Below are positions 21,846 to 31,284 of a stretch of 64,000 bases of DNA, in pieces. How positions within the stretch are numbered: the stretch's first letter is position 1; the number at the start of each line of letters is the position of its first letter. Made by a program: the position numbers and the translations under genes. Below the pieces are notes generated by a model, which was not told the origin of the DNA, made no database searches, and saw only the letters and a program-made list of their open reading frames with translations. Origin of the DNA: JASJBU01 sp963790775 (GTDB taxonomy: Bacteria > Pseudomonadota > Gammaproteobacteria > Chromatiales > Chromatiaceae); assembly GCA_963790775.1 (NCBI GenBank), contig CAWBPR010000005.1, positions 764,915-828,914 of the forward strand, read 5' to 3'.

Positions 21846-23195
21846 CTAGTTCAAGGTCTGTGCCAGGCGTTTCGACAGGGCAACGATGGTTACAATGGGT
21901 GGAAGACGGCTTCTGTCGTTGAATTTTCTGGCGGGAAACACGCTGGCGTCACACACAAAAAGATTATCAATCTTTGTCTGCAGATCGGTATCCACGACCG
22001 TTCCGATGGCGGCTGCACCACCCGGATGTGCGCCCTGGATCTTTGACTCAAACAGCGTTTTTGGTTTGGCGCCGGTTTGCGTGAGTATCTGCCTTGCCAG
22101 CGTCGCGCCACGTTCGAGCCGCTTGATGTCCCGCGTTGTCAGAGGTTTGGAGCATTTTCCGTTGGCATACACCCGGCCGTTTGCATCATCCGAAATTTTT
22201 GTCATGATGCCGATCATGTTTTTTGAACTGCGCAGCGCTTTTAACGGGGGCATTTCCTGCAGGCGGGTCAGGCGGTCATGATTCATAAACGGGCTCAATA
22301 AAAAGCCTTCCTCACAGAACCATTCCAGGTCAACCATTGCCATATTGGGTTCTTTATCCTGGTTGAGACCCTGCTCTTCAGTTACTCCGAACGTATTTCG
22401 AAAGAGGTCCAGGAAGAATCCTCCGCCCGCTTCTTTGATTCCGGAATTCTGCAGGATAACCGGAGTCGCCATGCCGCCGGCTGCAAGAATGACGGAGTTT
22501 GCCTGGATTTCGATAGGCCCTTCCGGTCCTGTGGCGCGAATGCCTGTTGCCTTTCCCTGTGAGTGCGTGACTTCTCTGACCTTGGTGTTGTAGAGAATAT
22601 CCGCTCCATCAGATTCAGCTTCTTCCAGCCAGCTGCGGATATCCCATTTTGCATTGTATTCACAGCCATACAGACATTTATGGCATTTTATGCATTTGGA
22701 TTGATTGATGTATTTCCGCATCGGACGAAAATCATGTCCAAGCACGCTTGCGGCCTCTTTGATTCTTCTCGAACCTTTCGACAGCAGACGCTTGCCAAGC
22801 GGCTGCAGACCGATCTCGGCTTCCGCTTCCGCAAATTCATGCATCAGGTCAATACCCATGAATTCGAGTTCGCGCTCCATGCAGCGGGCCCCGTTACCCA
22901 ATGAGATGACGCTGGTTCCGCCTGCAGTAATTGCGCGCCACATCACAGATCCCTCAACTGTGGTGGGAGGGGTTAACGGAATCCGCTGCATCCTGTTGGG
23001 TAAAAAATCCGGGAGCCGTTTGAAATCATAGAGATTCCGGCAATTCATCATGTCTCCGGTATGCTGGGTGACAAAACCCCATTCCACACACAGCACATCC
23101 TTTTTCCGTTTCGCCAGTTCACGCACCAGGGTTCCGCCTCCGGCTCCTGAACCGACAACAATGAAATCGTACTTGGGTTTGAGACTGGCCATCAT
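21846..23195 (-). CDS. GMC-family FAD oxidoreductase with a cysteine cluster
   Basis: About 449 residues from ATG 23195, chosen because AGGA lies 6 bases upstream; the frame opens at 23213. The N-terminal FAD motif is VVGSGAGGGTLVREL. The C-terminal GMC block has HPGGAAAIG and LFVCDASVFP. About residues 146-156 read CIKCHKCLYGC, a C-x2-C-x2-C-x3-C cluster. A Cys-rich segment in a similar place occurs in long-chain alcohol oxidases of the GMC family, so an alcohol or fatty-chain substrate is a reasonable inference. It is in the PKS operon, between the FMN reductase and FAD oxidoreductase genes. Confidence 0.85.
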   Translation of the reverse strand: MMASLKPKYDFIVVGSGAGGGTLVRELAKRKKDVLCVEWGFVTQHTGDMMNCRNLYDFKRLPDFLPNRMQRIPLTPPTTVEGSVMWRAITAGGTSVISLGNGARCMERELEFMGIDLMHEFAEAEAEIGLQPLGKRLLSKGSRRIKEAASVLGHDFRPMRKYINQSKCIKCHKCLYGCEYNAKWDIRSWLEEAESDGADILYNTKVREVTHSQGKATGIRATGPEGPIEIQANSVILAAGGMATPVILQNSGIKEAGGGFFLDLFRNTFGVTEEQGLNQDKEPNMAMVDLEWFCEEGFLLSPFMNHDRLTRLQEMPPLKALRSSKNMIGIMTKISDDANGRVYANGKCSKPLTTRDIKRLERGATLARQILTQTGAKPKTLFESKIQGAHPGGAAAIGTVVDTDLQTKIDNLFVCDASVFPARKFNDRSRLPPIVTIVALSKRLAQTLN

Positions 23196-23287
23196 CTTGT
23201 GTCCTGTGATCAAGATCCTCTAAGAGGGATTCAAAAATCGTTTGCTAGCGATCATCTACGAACAAACAGCTTTGCCGCGTAACGAGT

Positions 23288-24013
23288 TCAGATAAGTTGA
23301 GCAAAATAACCATCGAATTCGGCATGCAGCCTGTCCAGGTCATCCGTATCCATGGCAATGGTCTCCTCCGTCTGCATGGAAATTGCGTTGGCAGTCATGA
23401 ATTCCCGGCCTGCCTGGGTTATGGCGGCGCTCACGCTTTGCAATGCTTCATATCTAGGGTTGGTGCTGTTCATCACGGTCAGATCGCGGGACATGGGCAC
23501 CAGCACAGAACCCCCTGGCTCAAGCCAGAAGACTTTCTGGTAGTTCAACATGACTTCACGGAACAGGTTGAAGTTGGCTATTCCCGGGTAGGCGCAGACA
23601 CCGATAACCACACAGGGTTTTGGCTTGTATGGCACCTCATGGGTCGGGTAACCGTCATTTTCAGTGTAATAGGGGGACGACATGCAGATCAGCCGTTCGA
23701 GAAACCGTTTTAAATGCGCCGTCACGTTATTGAAATGCAGCGGCGAGGCCAGAACGATACGGTCCGCATTGACCCATTTTTCAGTGAATTCAGCGCCCTG
23801 GTCCTTCTTATGAATCCGGCAGGCCTGGTGGTCTGGTTTGAAGTAACAGGCCAGTTCACCGGCACAGAATTTCAGGGTGGAGGTCGCCACCTCGATGATT
23901 TCGCTGGTGGCTCCCTGTTGATGGCATCCTTCCAGAAACTTATTCACCACGATTCCGGTGGTGCCGCGCTGCGCCCTTGGACTGCCGTTAACTACCAGGA
24001 TGTGTTCAGCCAT
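23288..24013 (-). CDS. Flavodoxin-like NADPH-dependent FMN reductase
   Basis: About 241 residues. MAEHILVVNGSPRAQRGTTG is the phosphate-binding loop of the FMN reductase/flavodoxin fold, and LASPLHFNNVTAHLKRFLER forms the flavin site, as in multimeric NAD(P)H-dependent FMN reductases. It would supply reduced flavin or reduce a quinone-like substrate. ATG 24013 overlaps the PKS stop (24008-24006) by 8 bases, which argues for translational coupling and a shared pathway. Confidence 0.85.
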   Translation of the reverse strand: MAEHILVVNGSPRAQRGTTGIVVNKFLEGCHQQGATSEIIEVATSTLKFCAGELACYFKPDHQACRIHKKDQGAEFTEKWVNADRIVLASPLHFNNVTAHLKRFLERLICMSSPYYTENDGYPTHEVPYKPKPCVVIGVCAYPGIANFNLFREVMLNYQKVFWLEPGGSVLVPMSRDLTVMNSTNPRYEALQSVSAAITQAGREFMTANAISMQTEETIAMDTDDLDRLHAEFDGYFAQLI

Positions 24014-25085
24014 ATTGCTGCTCCTCAATGGGTTTAGTGAATTCGTGAGTGGCAAGACTGACTACAAATTCATGACCATGATGATCGATCATGGTGCTTA
24101 ACATCTGTCGTTCCGGGTGCTCCGATTCTTCAAGCACTATCCAGCCCTCATAGATGATGCCATTGAACAGAGGCATCACGCGTTGCAGGTCATAGGCCTT
24201 TTTGCCGGCCTCAAGCAATGTCCAGACCCGCGTGGCGGAGGCGTCGAAAGATTCCCCCATTTCCCGCTGCAAGCTAAGCGCCAGCCGATAACCATCGCCT
24301 CCCAGCAGCGCCAGCCAGGTTTCACTGTCGCGGGACTCTACCCGTTCGATATCGACCCCTGCCTGTTGTTGGCTGATCAGCGCGATGGAAATGCCATGGC
24401 TGTCGGCAAGGGAGATTGACAGTGCGTCAGCTTGATGCTGGTGCTTGCTCAGGGTCAGATAGGGTTTGCCGTCAGCCGTATGGTCGAGTTGTACCTGGTC
24501 CGCTGAGAACTCGGTTTTGTATGAGTTTTTAAAAAATTGCAGGGCGGACTTTCTGGTTGCCAGCAGATTGACCAGTCTGGGCTTCCAGCGTGGTTCGGCA
24601 ACATCTTTGCGGATAGTTTCGCGCTCCTGATTGGAGAGCAGTTGCAGGGCCGCCTTGTGTAGCAGGTCAGATTCATAGGCCATGGCGAGAGACAGGGGAT
24701 TGACGCTTAGAAGCTGTTTCAAGCTCTCTTCAATCTGCTCCGGGCGCTGGGTTTTGAGGCGTCGTTTACCCTGCAGGTCAACCAGCGTCGAGGTTGCCTT
24801 GACGACCAGACCCTTCATCCACTCAACAGGTTTCCCCGCCTGGTCGTAGAGCAGGACATCGGTGGTCAGGGTCTGAGCATCCCGCGCTATGCCCTGTGCC
24901 CGGCAGATCAGCTTTTCCCCTTCCTGCAGGGGCCTGAAAAAGCGGATTTCCCGGATCGATTCGGGCAGGTAACCGGGCGGCGCCATAAGTCCCGCCGACT
25001 GCAGCATGGAGTCGCGTATTGCAGGTGCGGGCGTTTGAGTCTGCTGCTCGAATTCATCGGAGTAGTATTGGGCGGCAACCGGCAC
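24006..25085 (-). CDS. PKS segment 3: linker after dehydratase and C-terminal phosphopantetheinyl transferase
   Basis: 359 codons as written; the same frame is homologous back to about 25205 (KAYPKSPDAFAPSPLFQG, dehydratase second half). The C-terminal 180 residues form a Sfp/EntD-like transferase: GVDIERVES (Mg2+-binding Asp) and WTLLEAGKKAYDL (the W-x3-E-A-x2-K motif). It transfers phosphopantetheine from CoA onto the carrier Ser. DH residues between segments 2 and 3 (25136-25443) are in a third frame. Its stop overlaps the FMN reductase start. Confidence 0.82.
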   Translation of the reverse strand: MPVAAQYYSDEFEQQTQTPAPAIRDSMLQSAGLMAPPGYLPESIREIRFFRPLQEGEKLICRAQGIARDAQTLTTDVLLYDQAGKPVEWMKGLVVKATSTLVDLQGKRRLKTQRPEQIEESLKQLLSVNPLSLAMAYESDLLHKAALQLLSNQERETIRKDVAEPRWKPRLVNLLATRKSALQFFKNSYKTEFSADQVQLDHTADGKPYLTLSKHQHQADALSISLADSHGISIALISQQQAGVDIERVESRDSETWLALLGGDGYRLALSLQREMGESFDASATRVWTLLEAGKKAYDLQRVMPLFNGIIYEGWIVLEESEHPERQMLSTMIDHHGHEFVVSLATHEFTKPIEEQQYG

Positions 25086-25343
25086 GGTTAATTCTGTCAG
25101 CGCCTCTTCCCCCTCCCTGAGTTCGAAGATACGGCTTATCCGCCGCAGAAACCTGCCCTGAAACAGGGGGCTGGGGGCAAATGCATCAGGACTCTTGGGA
25201 TAGGCCTTTCGGGCAATGGCGGCAGTTCCGGAATGCTTTCAGGAGCAGGCTGCACCAAGCCGAAGATGCAGCGGATCTCGAAATGATCCGTTGCAAAACC
25301 ATCACTGTCAGAGCGCATCCGTGCAACGACAGTCCTGGCGCCG

Positions 25344-28337
25344 TCAACCAGCGGGCCGCACAGCGCCAGGGTTCTCACCCGGGTTTCGGATTCTGCGGAA
25401 ACAATCATCGGCCGTTTCAGGATGACCTGCCGGATGACAGGGAGTCTGCTTGCTGCCGATACAGGCCATGGCTGCCTGGATCATGCCTTCCAGCCCCATC
25501 ACGGTGGGCATCAAGGGTGTGCCGCCATACACATGCTCGGGTAGATATCTGTCCCTGCGGTGGCTTAGTGTCGCTTCGGCAATCAGCTCGACGCCGGGCA
25601 CGAAACGGCGGATATTTTCCAGAAAACGCCATTCAGGCAGTCGGATGTCCGGCATCAGACGGGGTTCCAGTTTCTCGTTCAGGCGGCCGGTGTGGACGAA
25701 GGTGCTGAACGGGTAGCGGTGGGTTGCCAGCTCGAGGTAGGATGCGACGCCCTGTTGAATGGAGATGGGGGTTACGCCGATCTTCTGCAGCATCTCCATA
25801 GAGCCTGATTTGGCGCCTATGCCGGTTCCATCCCACACGCTGTAGCCGACCGAGAAGCCATGCAGATTAGGGTGGTTGCGGGTGACGGCAAGGGTAGCGG
25901 CGTCCAGCCAGGCGTTGGCATAGGTGTAATCCGCCTGCCTGAACATGCCGGTTCTGCCCAGCACCGAGGAAATGACGTGCAGCGCTTTGAGGCGTTTTGG
26001 CGGCACGGCGCACAGCAGCTGGTAGAGTCCAAGTGTCTTGACCCGCAGGCAGCTGAGATAATTTTCTACATCCATCTCCTGAAAAGCGGAGAATTTGGAG
26101 ACGCCTGCGCCATGCAGAATGGCACTGACCCGGCCGAGTCTCCGCTCAATCTGTCTGACTGCCTGCTGCACCGCTGCTTGCTGGGTGACGTCGGCCTGCA
26201 GGTAGAGATGGCGAATGCCTTTGCCACGCAGCCGTTGCAGATTGCTGGCCAGTTCCCCATCGTCAGCAACACCCTCTGGCGGCGGAGAGGTGCCGAGCAG
26301 GCCGAGTTTGACGCCGGTCTTTTGCGCCAGTGCATAGGCCATCTCGAAGGTAATTCCTTTGCCCCCGCCGGTGACCAGCAGGGTATCCAGTCCACCTAGC
26401 CGGGGTGCCTTGACTTGGCTGTCGGCGGTTTGCACCGCACTGGGCGAGAGCCTGTCCCCGGCGTCGGTGTAGTGGTACTCGATCCGCTTGCCGGAATGTT
26501 CCAACTCAAAGGCCGCGCACCGGGCGATGCGGGCAGCGTCCCACTGACCGGGCAGGCTCAGCCATTTCCAGTGAAAGCCGGGATCGTCATACTCCAGTGA
26601 AAGGGTCTTGAAGAATCCCGCTGCGCCATCGACATCGCAGCCCGCATCGGATTCATTCCTTGGGCGAATTACCAGCAGGTGAAAATCCTCCCTTTGCAGC
26701 ATGTGCGGCAACACCTTCTGCATCAAGCGGAACAGTGAGGCCGCAAGCGCCTCCACTCTTTCCTGGAACTGAGCATGGGTGACTTGGTAAAAGGTCTGCT
26801 GATGTTCCTCCAACAGCAACACCAGACCGGAAAGGTCTTCTGCGAATGCCTCATCGAGACTCTGTTGCAGCGACATTTGCTGGACGTCAAAGCCACGGCC
26901 TTGCAGAACTCCCGCCAGCGCCTCGGTTCTTGAGTCCAGCCCCTGCTGGCCGATCACGCACAGAGTGCCGTCAAGCGGCAGTCCACAGCGCTCCTCCTGA
27001 TCCAGGGGCGCCGGCGTAAGCTCAATTCCAAAGGTCTTGATCCAGCTGTTCGAGAGGGAATCATCCATGGAGATCCTTTGCCCGTCGAACGCCTCTACGC
27101 TGTTGACCAGGTACTCGATCGAGGCATTGGCCACCACACCCAGATCCACCGGCAGGTCCTTATTCATCTGTTTGCTGAGCATCAGCGCCAGCTCGCCCGC
27201 CTTGATCGAGTCCAGATTGAGATCATCCCGCAGCTTCTTTTCCGGCGTGACGAACTCCCTGGGATAGCCGGTTCGCGCCACGATCCAGTCGATCACCAGT
27301 TCCAGCATCGATGGCGCTGCTGCTTCCGGGGTCAGCTCAATCACGATGGACTCAGGCTCTGTTTGCACTGGGGGGACGGGAGCTGCCTCCTGCATCGGGG
27401 CTGCTGATCTGCCCGGCCAGTTCTGAAAGTCGAGATCGATGTATTGCCTGAGAAAGCCCCCGCGACTGGCGAGATACTGATGGAAGGATGATTCGTCTGC
27501 CGTCTCCGGCATCAACTCGAAAGGCACTGCCTGGTGGGAGAGGTTGAGCGGCTTAGCCAGGGATTTGACCGGCCGCTCGCAGGGATTGACGATCAGCGTT
27601 GGGTTGTAATGATAGGGATCGAACGGCCGATGAAAACGGCCATCGAAAAGCCGTTCGGTGCGCACCGGAAAGCCGAGAACGAAGGCCCTCGCCAACAGGC
27701 GGTTCAATGCATGCAAGTTGTCCTCATCGGCCAGGTCAGTAGCAAAACCCTCGAACCTGTCCGCCCCCAGAATATCCCGGGTCAAACCTGACAAGACCTG
27801 TCCCGGACCCACCTCTACCCAGAGATCAGGTTGTTCGGCGTCGATTTGTCTGATCACATCTAGCCAGCGCACCGGACGGACAATCTGCTCGGCGAGCAGT
27901 GCCCGCAGATCGGCGTCCTGCTCCAGCCGGGCGGCGGTGGCAGCGGAGTAGACCGCAGTATCCTGCAGCTCCTGCATCGGGATCTCCGCCATTGCATCAC
28001 GCAGCGTGTCTGCCGCCTGGGCGACCGCCGCTGAGTGAAAGGCATGGGATACGGGTAATTTGCGCACCCACCAGGCATGCTGTTCGCAAAGCTGCAACAG
28101 GCGATCTATCTCTTCGAGTGGGCCGGATACCACATTCTGGCGTGGGGAGTTGAAGTTGGAGATGACCAGCTTCAGGTCGTGTTGCTCGAGCAGCTGCTGC
28201 AATGCAGCGGGGTCTGCTCCAACTGCCGCCATCCCACCGTTCCCGGGACCGGCGCTGGCATGCATAGCCTGCGCCCTGCGCACCGCCAGCTCGGAACGCA
28301 TCGCTGGCCTGCAGCGCGCCGCCTGCGCTGAGCGCAC
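25344..28337 (-). CDS. PKS segment 2: rest of acyltransferase, carrier protein, ketoreductase, start of dehydratase
   Basis: 997 codons. True homology starts near residue 15 (ELAVRRAQAMHASA), the AT continuation, with VSHAFHS near 97. The carrier protein has phosphopantetheine Ser377 in LNLDSIKAGEL. The KR has the NADPH motif LLVTGGGKGI (about 653-662) and Y-x3-N in DYTYANAWLD. The dehydratase hot-dog motif H-x3-G-x4-P is intact in HVYGGTPLMP (about 920). After GSKQ the frame is lost and the last 40 or so residues are spurious. The start as given is not a real initiation site. Confidence 0.85.
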   Translation of the reverse strand: MRSAQAARCRPAMRSELAVRRAQAMHASAGPGNGGMAAVGADPAALQQLLEQHDLKLVISNFNSPRQNVVSGPLEEIDRLLQLCEQHAWWVRKLPVSHAFHSAAVAQAADTLRDAMAEIPMQELQDTAVYSAATAARLEQDADLRALLAEQIVRPVRWLDVIRQIDAEQPDLWVEVGPGQVLSGLTRDILGADRFEGFATDLADEDNLHALNRLLARAFVLGFPVRTERLFDGRFHRPFDPYHYNPTLIVNPCERPVKSLAKPLNLSHQAVPFELMPETADESSFHQYLASRGGFLRQYIDLDFQNWPGRSAAPMQEAAPVPPVQTEPESIVIELTPEAAAPSMLELVIDWIVARTGYPREFVTPEKKLRDDLNLDSIKAGELALMLSKQMNKDLPVDLGVVANASIEYLVNSVEAFDGQRISMDDSLSNSWIKTFGIELTPAPLDQEERCGLPLDGTLCVIGQQGLDSRTEALAGVLQGRGFDVQQMSLQQSLDEAFAEDLSGLVLLLEEHQQTFYQVTHAQFQERVEALAASLFRLMQKVLPHMLQREDFHLLVIRPRNESDAGCDVDGAAGFFKTLSLEYDDPGFHWKWLSLPGQWDAARIARCAAFELEHSGKRIEYHYTDAGDRLSPSAVQTADSQVKAPRLGGLDTLLVTGGGKGITFEMAYALAQKTGVKLGLLGTSPPPEGVADDGELASNLQRLRGKGIRHLYLQADVTQQAAVQQAVRQIERRLGRVSAILHGAGVSKFSAFQEMDVENYLSCLRVKTLGLYQLLCAVPPKRLKALHVISSVLGRTGMFRQADYTYANAWLDAATLAVTRNHPNLHGFSVGYSVWDGTGIGAKSGSMEMLQKIGVTPISIQQGVASYLELATHRYPFSTFVHTGRLNEKLEPRLMPDIRLPEWRFLENIRRFVPGVELIAEATLSHRRDRYLPEHVYGGTPLMPTVMGLEGMIQAAMACIGSKQTPCHPAGHPETADDCFRRIRNPGENPGAVRPAG

Positions 28338-30402
28338 TGATCTCGCCCAGGCTGTGGCCGGCGGCGAAGCTTGGCTTCAGGCCAAAATGGGCGAGCACCC
28401 GTAGAATCGCGAGGGAGGATGCAACGACCGCCGGTTGTTGCAACAGTGTATTGCGCAGTGCAGCCTCCCAGGAGTGACGTGTCTCATCATCGGCTTCCCG
28501 GAGATCACGAAACACCCGCTTTTGCAGAGATTCCCCGGTCAACTGCAATAGTTGGGCATCGAATGTCTGGTACAGCTCTCGGACAAAATCGAAGCGTTTC
28601 AGCAGATCCCGGGTCATGTTCAATCGCTGGCTGCCCTGTCCGGGAAAGAGTGCGGCGAGGCGCGGGTTGCTGCGCGCTTCCGAGAGGTAGAGGCCGGCCG
28701 AGGGATTGTCCAGTTCAGACAGCGGAGAGCCATGGGTCAACCCGTCAGCCAGGGAGCTCAGTTGTTGTGCAAGCTGCCATGGCGTTGTGCAGACAATCGC
28801 CGCACGATACCGGTCACTGTGCCGCTGTCTGGCCAATGCGGCAGACAGATCGGTGAGTTCCGCCTGGCAGATGCGCTGCGCAATCGAATTGAGTTGCGCT
28901 GCTTGTTGCTGCAGTTCCTCGCTGCTCGCAGCGGAGAGAAACAGCAGTTCGGATTTTTGCTGTGAGCCGATCAGCCGGAGTTCCGACTCCAGTGGTCTGC
29001 CGTCATGCTCGACCTCTTCCAGGGTGACATGGGTATTGGCTCCGCCAAACCCGAAGGCGCTCACCGAAGCACGTCGCGGCCGGTCGCTTTCCCAGGGGCC
29101 ACCCTCGCAGGGACGCAGGTTTGACAAAGGCTGTCCGAAGGCTGGATTCGGCATCTCGGTGTTGATGTGGGGCGGGAGGATTTTGCGTTGCAGGGCAAAT
29201 ACCGCCTTCATCAGACCGGCGGCGCCGGCGGCGGCCTTGGTGTGACCGATATTGGCCTTGAGACTTCCGATATGGCAGATGTCCTGAGCTTCGGCCTCAT
29301 CCAGGAGCCTCTTCAGGGCCGTGATCTCGACCCGATCACCGACCGGGGTTCCGGTGCCGTGCCCTTCAATGTAGCCAACGCTGGAGATACTGTATCCGGC
29401 CTTTTGATAGGCCTTTTCCATGGCATCTTGCTGACCCACCACTTTTGGCTGGGTGATGCCGCCGCTGCCATCCGCGGAGATGCCCCAGCCTTTGATCAGC
29501 GCATGCATGGTATACCCGTGCTGACGGGCGTAGTCCTCAGTGGCGAGCACGAAGATACCGCAGCCTTCGCCAGTCTGGATGCCGCTGGCCTGCGCGTCAT
29601 AAGGCCGGATATCCTCTTTTGTCAGGGCCTGGGTCTTGGCAAATCCCACCATTTCAAGGGGATCGAGACTGACATCAACCCCGCCACACAGCGCGACATC
29701 CATATCACCGGATTCCAGATGTTTGCAGGCATGGATGACAGCCAGCAGTGAGGAGGCACAGGCGCCGTCCACCGTATATGCGGCCGACCTGAAATCGTAG
29801 TAATTGGCGATGCGGCCCGCAATCACATTGCCCATGATGCCGGCCAGATAATCTTCCTGGAGCTCGGGAAAGGGGCTTTGGTAGTAGTGTCTGACAGCGC
29901 CGACCAGTTCATCCGCATCCTGCTGGGCGAGACTATTTTCAACTGCCCGTCTGATCGCGCGCTCAACGAAAGGCCAGCGGTTCGGCATCAGATAGCTGCG
30001 GTGAAATTCACCGCTGCCGCTGTTACCCAGCACCACACCCACCCGGCGCGTATCGGTCTTGGTGAAGTCCAATGCCGCGTCTTTCAGTGCTTCGTTGCTG
30101 GTGTGCAGCGCCAGCCAATGCACGATCTCGCTTTGCTCGAAGGTGATAGGAGGGATCTTCCAGGCGGTTGGATCGAATGACCAGCCGTCGATAACCGCCA
30201 TGCGATTGCAGTAAGTCTTGCCTGGAGCCGCCGGGTCCGGATCAAAGTAGTAGGCATTAGGCAGTCGCTCATCAGGGGTGATTCTGAAATAGCGCCTTCC
30301 GGCCAGAATGTTTTCCCAAAGCGTCTCCGGTGAAAGGGCTCCCGGGTAGACACATCCCATACCGATTACTGCAATATTTGGATTTGATGACATCGTTACC
30401 AT
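27997..30402 (-). CDS. PKS segment 1: ketosynthase and first part of acyltransferase
   Basis: 801 codons. The KS domain (about residues 9-465) has catalytic Cys215 in TVDGACASSLL, His348 in EGHGTGTPVGD and His387 in NIGHTKAAAG, all intact. The AT domain begins near 583 with FPGQGSQ and carries Ser684 in GHSLGE. After about residue 703 the protein similarity stops; the remaining 95 or so residues are an out-of-frame tail overlapping segment 2. The KS decarboxylates and condenses malonyl units on the carrier protein. Confidence 0.85.
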   Translation of the reverse strand: MVTMSSNPNIAVIGMGCVYPGALSPETLWENILAGRRYFRITPDERLPNAYYFDPDPAAPGKTYCNRMAVIDGWSFDPTAWKIPPITFEQSEIVHWLALHTSNEALKDAALDFTKTDTRRVGVVLGNSGSGEFHRSYLMPNRWPFVERAIRRAVENSLAQQDADELVGAVRHYYQSPFPELQEDYLAGIMGNVIAGRIANYYDFRSAAYTVDGACASSLLAVIHACKHLESGDMDVALCGGVDVSLDPLEMVGFAKTQALTKEDIRPYDAQASGIQTGEGCGIFVLATEDYARQHGYTMHALIKGWGISADGSGGITQPKVVGQQDAMEKAYQKAGYSISSVGYIEGHGTGTPVGDRVEITALKRLLDEAEAQDICHIGSLKANIGHTKAAAGAAGLMKAVFALQRKILPPHINTEMPNPAFGQPLSNLRPCEGGPWESDRPRRASVSAFGFGGANTHVTLEEVEHDGRPLESELRLIGSQQKSELLFLSAASSEELQQQAAQLNSIAQRICQAELTDLSAALARQRHSDRYRAAIVCTTPWQLAQQLSSLADGLTHGSPLSELDNPSAGLYLSEARSNPRLAALFPGQGSQRLNMTRDLLKRFDFVRELYQTFDAQLLQLTGESLQKRVFRDLREADDETRHSWEAALRNTLLQQPAVVASSLAILRVLAHFGLKPSFAAGHSLGEISALSAGGALQASDAFRAGGAQGAGYACQRRSRERWDGGSWSRPRCIAAAARATRPEAGHLQLQLPTPECGIRPTRRDRSPVAALRTACLVGAQITRIPCLSLSGGRPGGRHAA

Positions 30403-31086
30403 CGCTCCGTGATTTCTGCCGTTCCCTATTCTTTTTTGTTTAGGGGAAGGCGGGCTGGTCCAGGCATCCTGCGCATGCTGCCGTCTGTACTATACAGCTA
30501 AAAAAGTCTTAACTTATTGAAATTATGTCTATTTATTATTTTTGGCCAACTTGCTTCCCGCGTACGTTTTTTTTGTTTTTCGTTCAAAGGTGGATCACGT
30601 CTGACGTTCCATTGAATATTAGCGTACCCAAATATACCTTAAATCGGATAAGAAAATAGCTAGTGAATACCCTAAACGGATGTAGCAAATAGCTAAATTC
30701 GATACCTGACTGATGAATGTCCGGTCTTCAGTTTTCAGTCAAGTTGTACTATCGATACGGCAGTTTGATGGTTTGTCAGGTCTATTGCGTGAGAATGCTC
30801 AGTGAGCTTTGTATCAGGGGTGGCACAGGGAATGGGATATTGATCAGGCATGGCATTGGGTGCGTGGCGTTCACCGTGTTATTGACTGGAAAACCTGGAT
30901 GTTTTCTTCAACCGGGTTGTCATATTTCAATGACATACGCGTCTCTTCCGGTAGAAAATGTATTTAACATCCACTAATGGATGTTGCAGTGCATTTTGAA
31001 TCAGCGGCTTAAGTCTGGAGGCAGAGGAGTCGCGCAGATTGTAAGGCGCTGGACTGGTTCATTGTAGTTATTTGCAGGTTAAATAT
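30403..31086. promoter_or_regulatory. Long AT-rich upstream region of the PKS operon, with an imperfect 33-bp direct repeat
   Basis: About 680 bases between the PKS start (minus strand) and a small plus-strand gene, with no credible coding frame. Two imperfect copies of a unit start at 30634 and 30667, each beginning ATACCYTAAA, followed by CGGAT and ending AAATAGCTA (30654-30662 and 30687-30695). The spacing of 33 bases is about three helical turns. This could be a tandem regulator site for the operon. Confidence 0.45.
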
Positions 31087-31254
31087 ATGAACAGCTTCGC
31101 AGCAAAATTAAGGCTAAAGGAAATGGCTGAAGAGGATATCTATTTCGCTAGATTGGACCAGGAGCTGATTGCAGCCCTGCGGCAGAAAAAGCGCGAGCAG
31201 GAAGCGGTTTTGTCGGCTAAGGGAAAAAGATCGGAATTGACGAGCGATAGATAG
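31087..31254 (+). CDS. Small conserved hypothetical protein
   Basis: 55 residues from ATG 31087 (MNSFAAKLRLKEMAEEDIYF), charged and helical, no membrane segment. The AEEDIYFARLDQELIAALRQ pattern recalls short proteins conserved in several proteobacteria, so I treat it as real. A rho-independent terminator follows at once. Function unknown. Confidence 0.55.
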   Translation: MNSFAAKLRLKEMAEEDIYFARLDQELIAALRQKKREQEAVLSAKGKRSELTSDR

Positions 31255-31284
31255 TCTGAGATCGAGAACAGAGTCTGAGGAATC

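Larger units (their letters stand above)
24006..30402 (-). pseudogene. Iterative type I polyketide synthase KS-AT-ACP-KR-DH-PPTase, enediyne-PKS-like, with three frameshifts
   Basis: One gene of about 2130 codons, now read in segments. Domain order matches enediyne PKSs (PKSE, e.g. SgcE/CalE8): ketosynthase, acyltransferase, single carrier protein, ketoreductase, dehydratase and a C-terminal 4'-phosphopantetheinyl transferase that activates its own carrier. The KS motifs TVDGACASSLL and GWGISADGSGGIT also resemble that clade. Frame breaks: about 28290-28300 inside AT (one extra base), about 25444-25450 in DH (one extra base) and about 25208-25214 after DH (one missing base in a C run). Protein similarity continues straight across each. 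No thioesterase domain is seen. ATG 30402 or ATG 30393 could be the start. It is first in the operon. Confidence 0.85.

Noticed and set aside
19569..30402. A full enediyne biosynthetic locus
   Set aside because: No separate thioesterase or other conserved enediyne cassette genes are visible, so only the PKS resembles that class.
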